From assembly GCA_903858975.1 (NCBI GenBank), contig CAIOKW010000194.1, positions 1 through 5,494 on the forward strand: a stretch of 5,494 bases of DNA. Reading direction: 5' to 3'. Each line of letters begins with the position of its first letter. Positions within the stretch are counted from its first letter, which is position 1. The notes below the pieces were generated by a model. That model was not told the origin of the DNA. It searched no databases and worked only from the letters and a program-made list of their open reading frames with translations. Positions 1 to 5,306 of this stretch are shown here, piece by piece. This DNA is from Oligoflexia bacterium (GTDB taxonomy: Bacteria > Bdellovibrionota > UBA1018 > CAIMNF01). The translations under genes and the position numbers were made by a program.

Positions 1-1116
1 CCTAGAGCATTTCTTCGCCAGGGTATCGCATACTCGAACCTGAAGTGCTCCGCTAGTGGCCTTTAAGGTGATCTGGATATCATTAATATTAAACGGATCT
101 TTTGAATCAATCGCACCATTTAATAGTTCGCTCAATTTTAGCTGATTTCCAGAAATGATCGCCAATGCATTGGATGAGCCCTGAAAGCTATCCACTTCAG
201 GGTTTTTCGAAAGCACATTTGGTTTTAGTCGAATGATGTCTCGGTCTTTCTTAAAAAAGTCCCAACAATTCGTGCCCCCACAGCTCGGGAACGCAGATTC
301 ATTTTGGACGGTATCAGAAAAAGGTCTTACATGGGCATCTACAGGAATTCCGGGAGAAAACTCTAAATCCCCTTTAGATACCGCCGCAATTTCATTCTTA
401 CTGTTCTGAAGTGCTGTTTTCAGCTGATCTAGCGTCCAGCCAGAGGCATCAAGGATACTCACCAAAGCCTTGGCATCGTCTGAATTAGAACTGAGTTTTA
501 GTTTTTCGTTGATCACAATATAACTCGCTGACCCTGCAAAGCGATTCGCCACCAGGTTAAACATTTCCATCGCATCGGGAAGACTCGTTCTCATGCACCC
601 CATCGATGCCGGAGCGCCTAAGTTTCCATAATGTGGGGAAGAATGAATGAAGTACCCCCCATTCACCTGCAGGCCCCAGTACATGGGAGAATTAAAAAAC
701 TTCACTGAGGTCTGCCATGGCCATGGTCTACCATTCAAATCAGGCACCACCAAACGATGGGTACCCAATATCGGTTCCTTCCCATCCATTGCCGAAGAAA
801 TCACAAAAGCCCGTTGAATCTTGCCATCTACCACGAGAAGAGCAAACTCATAATCGAAGTCCTGGGGCATCCGATAGACCAAAACCCTCACGTGTGCTTT
901 TGAAACCACTGATTTGTCAATGAGGGCCGAAGCTGACTCATTTAGGATTCCACTCCCATGGGATTGAGAATCCGAGGCAATCACCTTGGGATCCGCCTCA
1001 GGATAGATCTCCTTCACCAGGGGCTTCTCCCATGCTAAAGGCGGCTTTGCCTGAGCCCCAACAGCACCGAGGGAACAAAGGACCATTGCACAGAGAACCG
1101 CTTTTAGTTTCATCAT
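1..1116 (-). CDS. Secreted L,D-transpeptidase (YkuD family), C-terminus cut by window edge
   Basis: I translated this minus-strand frame by hand: 372 codons run from ATG at 1116 to base 1 without a stop, so the 3' end lies outside the window. Residues 1-23 form a signal peptide (charged MMKLK start, hydrophobic core, AQA before Lys24), which sends the protein to the periplasm. The YkuD catalytic motif is clear: His158 in YFIHSS, then Ser171, Gly173, Cys174 and Arg176 in SMGCMR, Cys174 being the expected nucleophile. The family forms 3-3 peptidoglycan crosslinks or attaches or exchanges groups on meso-diaminopimelate. After the catalytic domain (about 75-205) comes an unrecognised extension of at least 165 residues with four cysteines (279, 284, 363, 370) that could form disulfides. 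The start could also be the second ATG at 1113. The family call is secure; substrate and exact reaction are not. Bdellovibrio is known to carry an expanded set of these enzymes, some acting on the prey wall, but a role of that kind here is inference. Confidence 0.9.
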   Translation of the reverse strand, partial: MMKLKAVLCAMVLCSLGAVGAQAKPPLAWEKPLVKEIYPEADPKVIASDSQSHGSGILNESASALIDKSVVSKAHVRVLVYRMPQDFDYEFALLVVDGKIQRAFVISSAMDGKEPILGTHRLVVPDLNGRPWPWQTSVKFFNSPMYWGLQVNGGYFIHSSPHYGNLGAPASMGCMRTSLPDAMEMFNLVANRFAGSASYIVINEKLKLSSNSDDAKALVSILDASGWTLDQLKTALQNSKNEIAAVSKGDLEFSPGIPVDAHVRPFSDTVQNESAFPSCGGTNCWDFFKKDRDIIRLKPNVLSKNPEVDSFQGSSNALAIISGNQLKLSELLNGAIDSKDPFNINDIQITLKATSGALQVRVCDTLAKKCSR

Positions 1117-1127
1117 AAGGACTCCTT
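1117..1127 (-). promoter_or_regulatory. Shine-Dalgarno of the L,D-transpeptidase, inside a small palindrome
   Basis: On the minus strand AAGGAG ends 5 bases before ATG at 1116 and 8 bases before the second ATG at 1113, so it serves either start. The 11 bases AAGGAGTCCTT are self-complementary around the centre and could fold into a 4-bp stem with a 3-base loop covering the ribosome-binding site. That stem is weak and is probably not regulatory. Confidence 0.7.
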
Positions 1128-1141
1128 TTTATGCAAAGCGT

Positions 1142-1169
1142 ATTTAACAAATGTACGCTTGGACGTCAA
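1142..1169 (-). promoter_or_regulatory. Sigma-70-like promoter for the L,D-transpeptidase
   Basis: On the minus strand, TTGACG (1169-1164, 5 of 6 matches to TTGACA) is followed after a 16-base spacer by TTAAAT (1147-1142, 4 of 6 matches to TATAAT). Transcription would start near 1135 and leave a short leader of about 20 bases before the Shine-Dalgarno and ATG at 1116. Spacing and position fit a housekeeping promoter. It was called by eye only. Confidence 0.55.
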
Positions 1170-1188
1170 CCCCTCTGCTTCTTTCAAC

Positions 1189-1215
1189 TAAAGTCGTTGA
1201 GGAAAGCGCAAATAA
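1189..1215 (+). promoter_or_regulatory. Candidate sigma-28 (FliA) promoter for the PilZ gene
   Basis: TAAAGTCG (1189-1196), an 11-base spacer (1197-1207) and GCAAATAA (1208-1215) match the enterobacterial FliA consensus TAAAGTTT-N11-GCCGATAA at 6 of 8 bases in each half with exact spacing. It also keeps the TAAA-N15-GC arrangement common to flagellar sigma factors. The start of transcription would be near 1222, about 48 bases before the chosen ATG at 1270. I see no convincing sigma-70 pair in the same stretch. Control of a c-di-GMP receptor by the motility sigma factor would make biological sense, but this is a pattern match only. Confidence 0.4.
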
Positions 1216-1269
1216 CTCCTGATTCAGGACTTGCTCAATTGTAAAAGTAGAGTGAAAATAAGAGACAGA

Positions 1270-2574
1270 ATGAATGGCCAGAAGCTCCGAATCACAAAAA
1301 GACTCCAAGAAATCCAGAGACTTCTGGGTGCCGTGCCTTCGCAGTCTAAACTCACGCTCTGGACGCTCAACAAAGAGCACCGAACTATTTTCTATGGCAA
1401 TTTGATTAAAGTAGATCACAAGCTCAACCTGGTCTTCATCCAACTCGGAGCAGACCACCCCCACCTTGAATCTTCACAAGAGTGCTATGTAAAATTTCGT
1501 GACTCGGAAGGCGTATCCAAAAGTGTGGTTTCTGTAGTTCAGGATAAAACCCTCATTCTTGAAATTTCTGAAGAACTGATCGTCGCTGAAAAACGTCTTC
1601 ACCGTCGAATCCAGTTTCATTCAGAAGATCAAAAAAACATCACCCTCAATCTTGGATCTCAAAATTTCGAGGTCAGCGTATTGAACGCTTCGCGAAATGG
1701 AATGCGGGTCAAAATTGCACAGCCGCAATTAAATGAAATGAAGAACCTTGGAGCCTTCGAAATCACTAAGCTGGGATCAGAAGGCGTAAGCTTAAAATGC
1801 CATCATGTGTGGAGCAAAGAGGACTCAGCCTCTATCTATATTGAAACCGAACTCAGTGAGGATCAATTTAACCGATTCGCACAGGTCCCTCGAGCAAGTA
1901 GTGTTGAACCTGAAAAGTTCTTCAGCGATCAAGAATATTTCCAGACCGTAAGAAGCAATATGGACTCGATTATTGCGAAACTGGAGAAACGCCCCAAGCT
2001 CGCATCTGCAATGAAAACACTACAAATAAACCGAGATGGTAATTACATCAAAACCCATATCGATCTTCTCTGCTATGTTTCATGCTCAGTGGGGCGATCT
2101 CTAGGCTGGGTTACAGACAGTACGATTGATAAGTTGATCTATGTAGCCTACCTTCACGACATTAGATACTTCGAGACTCCTCACTTGGCAAAGATCCCAT
2201 CCCTTGCCGCATTTAATGAAAAGAAATCCACTCTGAGTGAGGAAGAACAAAAGGCATTTTTAGATGGCCCTTCTTACAGCGCGATAATGGCCAAAGATGA
2301 TGAGCCCGGATCATTAGACGTTGAACGAATTCTCATCCAGCAAAAAGAAAGACCAGATGGCACAGGTTTTCCCTCTGGAATTACCTTTAAACAGCTTTTT
2401 CCACTATCCTGTTTATTTATCATCTGTCATGAGTTTGTGGATTATGTCTATTCACGGCCCAATTGGAACTTTAAGGAATTTGTCACGGAAGCGCGTCCCG
2501 TCTTTAAGGGGCCCTATTTCATCAAAATCCTGCAAGCCTTTGAAGAACTCGAACAAACCCGTAACAAATACTAA
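1270..2574 (+). CDS. PilZ-domain c-di-GMP receptor with degenerate HD-GYP domain
   Basis: This is a 434-residue soluble protein if translation starts at ATG 1270, which is preceded by a weak AAGAGA 4 bases upstream. The frame stays open back to a TTG at 1231 (13 more residues), but that start lacks a well-spaced Shine-Dalgarno. Residues about 25-105 look like a beta-rich PilZ-flanking domain. The PilZ domain follows (about 107-195) with both c-di-GMP motifs intact: RxxxR at Arg109-Arg113 and NxSxxG at Asn139-Gly144. Residues about 255-400 resemble HD-GYP: His263, His296-Asp297 in LHDIR, and ERPDGTGFP at 360-368 in place of ERxDGxGYP. The HH pair before that motif is Gln358-Lys359, the mid-domain HP histidine is Gly333, the HDxGK lysine is lost, and the later metal aspartate aligns with His387. 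The domain therefore probably does not hydrolyse c-di-GMP and may be a binding or interaction module. No membrane segment is visible. The gene lies 14 bases before the methylase gene. Confidence 0.82.
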   Translation: MNGQKLRITKRLQEIQRLLGAVPSQSKLTLWTLNKEHRTIFYGNLIKVDHKLNLVFIQLGADHPHLESSQECYVKFRDSEGVSKSVVSVVQDKTLILEISEELIVAEKRLHRRIQFHSEDQKNITLNLGSQNFEVSVLNASRNGMRVKIAQPQLNEMKNLGAFEITKLGSEGVSLKCHHVWSKEDSASIYIETELSEDQFNRFAQVPRASSVEPEKFFSDQEYFQTVRSNMDSIIAKLEKRPKLASAMKTLQINRDGNYIKTHIDLLCYVSCSVGRSLGWVTDSTIDKLIYVAYLHDIRYFETPHLAKIPSLAAFNEKKSTLSEEEQKAFLDGPSYSAIMAKDDEPGSLDVERILIQQKERPDGTGFPSGITFKQLFPLSCLFIICHEFVDYVYSRPNWNFKEFVTEARPVFKGPYFIKILQAFEELEQTRNKY

Positions 2575-2588
2575 AGTCCAATATCACT

Positions 2589-3287
2589 ATGAGCCTTACG
2601 CTAGTCCCGACACCGATACGTGAAACCTTACCTCTCGAGGAAGTAGCATTAGACCTCTTGCGAAATCATGCGAATGACCCCTCAGTTCTATTGCTTGTCG
2701 AGGAACACAAGGTCGCAAGAATTCGTTGGCTAAAATGGGGCCTCCCCAGAGAATCGATTGAACGCTTCCTGATCTTTAATGAACACAATCAAGAGAAAAT
2801 GATTCCAGAGATCATCCAGGCCCTAAAATCAGGGAAAAAAGCTTATCTCATGAGCGATGGTGGGCTTCCTGCATTTTGTGATCCAGGACAAAAACTGGTG
2901 AATGCCTGTCACGAACAAGGAATAAAGGTCACTGCCACTCCTTTTCCAAACTCGATTGCACTGGCAATCGCGCTGAGTGGATTCCCTCATTCTTCATTCT
3001 TTTTCGCAGGATTCCTTCCTGCCGACGCTAAAGAGAGAAAAATCTCCATCGATCAATTAGGCGCACGTGAGGATGGAGCGATCATCCTGATGGATACGCC
3101 GTATCGCCTTCAGGCACTCTTAAAGGACCTTGCTCAGTCCTCACTTAGAAATCGAAAAATTTTCCTCGGCATCAATTTGAACTCACCCGAAGAACAACTC
3201 TTTCAAGGCCCTATGAGCCAAGTCATTCAAAAAGTGGGTGATTTAAATAAGGTCGAGTTTGTTTTAGTCATCCGCGGAAAACACTAA
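2589..3287 (+). CDS. Short RsmI-like SAM-dependent methyltransferase (tetrapyrrole methylase fold)
   Basis: The 232-residue product aligns by eye with the RsmI/COG0313 family across its whole length: VPTPI at 6-10 (nucleotide-binding first strand), VEEHKVARI at 37-45 in place of the AEDTRxTR block, FNEHNQ at 63-68 (usually YHEHN), SDGGLPAFCDPG at 89-100 in place of SDAGTPxISDPG, PFPNS at 118-122 in place of PGPCA, SGFPHSSFFFAGFLP at 130-144, and DTPYRL at 169-174 in place of ESPHR. RsmI 2'-O-methylates C1402 of 16S rRNA. E. coli RsmI is about 286 residues and has a C-terminal helical extension that is absent here. The length and the DTPYR motif fit better a shorter paralogous group, also seen in Bacteroidetes, whose substrate I do not know. 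ATG 2589 begins directly before the conserved first strand, with no clear Shine-Dalgarno, so translation may depend on the gene 14 bases upstream. The stop overlaps the stop of the convergent gene by 4 bases. Confidence 0.78.
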   Translation: MSLTLVPTPIRETLPLEEVALDLLRNHANDPSVLLLVEEHKVARIRWLKWGLPRESIERFLIFNEHNQEKMIPEIIQALKSGKKAYLMSDGGLPAFCDPGQKLVNACHEQGIKVTATPFPNSIALAIALSGFPHSSFFFAGFLPADAKERKISIDQLGAREDGAIILMDTPYRLQALLKDLAQSSLRNRKIFLGINLNSPEEQLFQGPMSQVIQKVGDLNKVEFVLVIRGKH

Positions 3288-5290
3288 AGCGATTTAAATT
3301 GTGAGTGGCTTCTCACTCGCGCTTCAAGCGCAGCCCTTTCCTTTTCATTGAAATGGGCTGGCCATTTTGCATCACTTCGCTCCCAGCGCGAGAGCCAATC
3401 TCGCCCCAATAAGGAACCTGATGCCAAGGCATCAGACTCTTGATTAAATGCCACCGTCGTATCACTTTTGGGACCAGTACCGGGCCCTGCCCCAACAAAA
3501 AAACCCGCCGAGAGCAGCATGCTGCGCACCAGGGTTGAAGCGGAATAGGTCATCATTTTAAACGACGTCCCCTCGGCATACTCAAGAATCATTTTAAAGA
3601 CAGCTTCGGTCCATAGTCCTGTATCTGTTTTGCTAGAAAAAGGATCAAAGTAAATCAGTTGAGGAACCCTTGCAGATTTAAATCTTTCAAGAAAATCCCC
3701 CTCATATAAATTCCACTCCACTAATCCATCCGAACGAATCCATTTTCCTTCTTTAAGGAGAGAATGAGGGGCAGCGTGATGCAAATGTGGAAAAAGGGGC
3801 GCATTTCGAATCGCCAGACGAAGGGGATCTAAATCAATTTCAAAGCTCTCAATAATGACTTTCTTTTCGGCCTCTTTAAAATCCTCTAACTCTTTAAGGA
3901 CTGCCATTGCATTGCTCGCAGCTCCTAGACCTACATCCCAAATGATAATTTGATTTTGATCTCTCAGGCGTTGCTTCAATTCGCTCGGCCCCACATACAA
4001 TGAATGAGCTTCCTCGGCAGGAGGGCTCACTGAATGCATAATCTCCCCCGAGCTTTTTTGGCGAATACTCGAAAAGCCTTTCTCCGAAGTATGCACCTCA
4101 TAATCGCCGAGAGCACTTCTCTTTTCAGCGCGGGTCTGCTTCGGGCCTTGAAACGGGGTCGAGGGATTCATCTCATCACTCTGAACCAATACTTCGCGCT
4201 TATTCTTATAATAGTTCGCGAAGGTATCATTCAAAATACTCTCCCGAATCTCATCCATCAATTGATGGTAAAAACGTAAGTTGTGCCTAGAAATCAGATG
4301 CCATCCCAGAACTTCGTCTGACTTATTGAGGTGATGCAAATAAGCACGTGAATAGGTCCTACAGGTATGGCAATCACAGTCGGGGTCTAGAGCCTCCTCT
4401 GAAAACTTATAAACACTTCGCCTTAACTGAAATTTTCCGCGCGAAGTGAAAGCCACTCCCCTCTGGGCCAACTGGGATGGCAAAATGCAATCAAACATGT
4501 CTATCCCGCGGTGAACCGCCTCAAGGATATCGATCGGGGTACCCACGCCCATTAAGTATCGGGGCAAATTCCTGGGAAGGAAACCAGCGCTAATTTCAGT
4601 AAAATCTTCGCGCTCTTGCTTCGATTCTCCAACCGCTAGCCCTCCGACCGCAAATCCATCAAAGGGTAATTGCGTAAGAAAATCTGCGCTTTGCTTTCGG
4701 AGATCTTGAAAACAGGCTCCTTGTACAATCCCAAAAAGAGACTGCAAAGAATCTCCCCTCGCATCAAGACTTCTCTTCGCCCAGCGATGGGTCAGCTCCA
4801 TCGCTAATTTTGCTTGTGCATGATGAGCGGTCGAGGGAATACACTGATCCAAAACCATCATGATGTCGCTTCCAATCGCCCGCTGAGTTTGGATACTGAG
4901 TTCGGGAGAGAGGAGAATCATTTGACCATCCACATAACTTTGAAACAATGCTCCCTCTTCATTCATTTGCCTGGAGTGCGGCAATGAAAAAATCTGAAAC
5001 CCGCCCGAGTCAGTCAACACGGGGCGATCCCAATTCATGAAGCGATGAATGCCGCCAAACTTTTCAAATACCTTCGGGCCTGGTCGTAGGAGTAAATGGT
5101 AGGTATTCGCTAATAAAACGTTTGAACCGACCTCTTTCAGGGATTCCACCGTTTGGCTTTTTACTGTCGCCTGAGTCCCGACAGGCATAAAGATGGGGGT
5201 TTTCACTTCTCCGTGAAGCGTCCGAAACCTTGCCGCTCTCGCCCTCGAACCACTTGCTTCTGCTTCTATCTTAAATTTTAGTCGAGCCAT
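3284..5290 (-). CDS. tgt: Fusion: tRNA-guanine transglycosylase (Tgt) + MnmC/MnmD-like methyltransferase
   Basis: This is a 668-residue two-domain protein. Residues 1-366 are a full-length bacterial Tgt, which swaps guanine 34 for preQ1 in GUN-anticodon tRNAs during queuosine synthesis. Visible by alignment to the Zymomonas enzyme: DSGGFQ 94-99 (Asp94 general base), Asp148 and Cys150, Gln190 in GIVQG, GGLAVGE 216-222 with Val220, nucleophile Asp267 in DMFDC, and zinc ligands Cys305, Cys307, Cys310 and His336. Cys150 and Val220 fit preQ1 use. After a polar linker (367-396), residues 397-668 resemble the MnmC methyltransferase domain (DUF752/MnmD): MHS at 418-420, EEAHSLYV at 426-433, SAM-binding WDVGLGAASNA at 451-461, SFEIDLDPLRLA at 482-493, and FDPFSSKTDTGLW at 548-560 with Asp549 at the catalytic aspartate position. 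MnmC makes mnm5U34. No FAD oxidase domain is present, as in the stand-alone Aquifex enzyme. ATG 5290 has AGGTGAT 9 bases upstream and overlaps the previous stop. Confidence 0.88.
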   Translation of the reverse strand: MARLKFKIEAEASGSRARAARFRTLHGEVKTPIFMPVGTQATVKSQTVESLKEVGSNVLLANTYHLLLRPGPKVFEKFGGIHRFMNWDRPVLTDSGGFQIFSLPHSRQMNEEGALFQSYVDGQMILLSPELSIQTQRAIGSDIMMVLDQCIPSTAHHAQAKLAMELTHRWAKRSLDARGDSLQSLFGIVQGACFQDLRKQSADFLTQLPFDGFAVGGLAVGESKQEREDFTEISAGFLPRNLPRYLMGVGTPIDILEAVHRGIDMFDCILPSQLAQRGVAFTSRGKFQLRRSVYKFSEEALDPDCDCHTCRTYSRAYLHHLNKSDEVLGWHLISRHNLRFYHQLMDEIRESILNDTFANYYKNKREVLVQSDEMNPSTPFQGPKQTRAEKRSALGDYEVHTSEKGFSSIRQKSSGEIMHSVSPPAEEAHSLYVGPSELKQRLRDQNQIIIWDVGLGAASNAMAVLKELEDFKEAEKKVIIESFEIDLDPLRLAIRNAPLFPHLHHAAPHSLLKEGKWIRSDGLVEWNLYEGDFLERFKSARVPQLIYFDPFSSKTDTGLWTEAVFKMILEYAEGTSFKMMTYSASTLVRSMLLSAGFFVGAGPGTGPKSDTTVAFNQESDALASGSLLGRDWLSRWERSDAKWPAHFNEKERAALEARVRSHSQFKSL
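3301..3367. repeat. Cluster of three short inverted repeats at the convergent gene junction
   Basis: Three perfect inverted repeats follow each other just past the plus-strand stop and inside the last codons of the minus-strand fusion gene. They are GTGAG/CTCAC (3301-3305 and 3312-3316, loop 6), GCGCT/AGCGC (3319-3323 and 3327-3331, loop 3) and AAATGG/CCATTT (3351-3356 and 3362-3367, loop 5). The second is followed on the plus strand by a pyrimidine-rich stretch but not by a clean T-run, so none is a convincing intrinsic terminator. Since there is no intergenic space, any terminator for the plus-strand operon would have to lie here. Their existence is seen directly; a function is only possible. 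Confidence 0.35.
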
Positions 5291-5306
5291 TATTTAAAAA
5301 TCACCT
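5290..5306 (-). promoter_or_regulatory. tgt ribosome-binding site with TAATG stop-start overlap
   Basis: On the minus strand AGGTGAT (5306-5300) matches seven bases of the canonical anti-Shine-Dalgarno complement and lies 9 bases before ATG at 5290. The stop TAA of the upstream gene (5292-5290) shares one base with that ATG, giving TAATG. The site is inside the last codons of the upstream gene, so ribosomes finishing that gene could re-initiate on tgt. This overlap supports ATG 5290 as the true start. Confidence 0.7.

Noticed and set aside
717..727. Tandem CCATGG palindromes
   Set aside because: They encode the Pro-Trp-Pro-Trp segment (131-134) of the L,D-transpeptidase, and no regulatory role is suggested.
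717..923. Open frame of 68 codons on the plus strand
   Set aside because: It lies wholly antisense to the L,D-transpeptidase coding sequence, has a low-complexity Pro/Ser/Lys-rich product and no ribosome-binding site.
1197..1225. Sigma-70-type pair starting with TTGAGG on the plus strand
   Set aside because: At a 17-base spacing the -10 position reads TGATTC, a poor match, so the sigma-28-type reading of the same region is better.
1231..1269. TTG start at 1231 extending the PilZ protein by 13 residues
   Set aside because: It has no properly spaced Shine-Dalgarno and would leave only about 9 bases of leader from the predicted sigma-28 start. ATG 1270 is preferred, though the longer form is not excluded.
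1144..1464. Open frame of 106 codons on the minus strand
   Set aside because: It overlaps the start of the PilZ gene antisense and runs into the L,D-transpeptidase promoter. No family resemblance was seen, so it is a shadow frame.
2321..2623. Open frame of 100 codons on the plus strand
   Set aside because: It is an alternative frame across the end of the PilZ/HD-GYP gene and the start of the methylase gene. The product has no recognisable features.
4034..4279. Open frame of 81 codons on the plus strand with a hydrophobic stretch
   Set aside because: It is antisense to the linker and C-terminal part of the Tgt domain, which is well supported. The hydrophobic residues follow from the reverse complement of polar codons.
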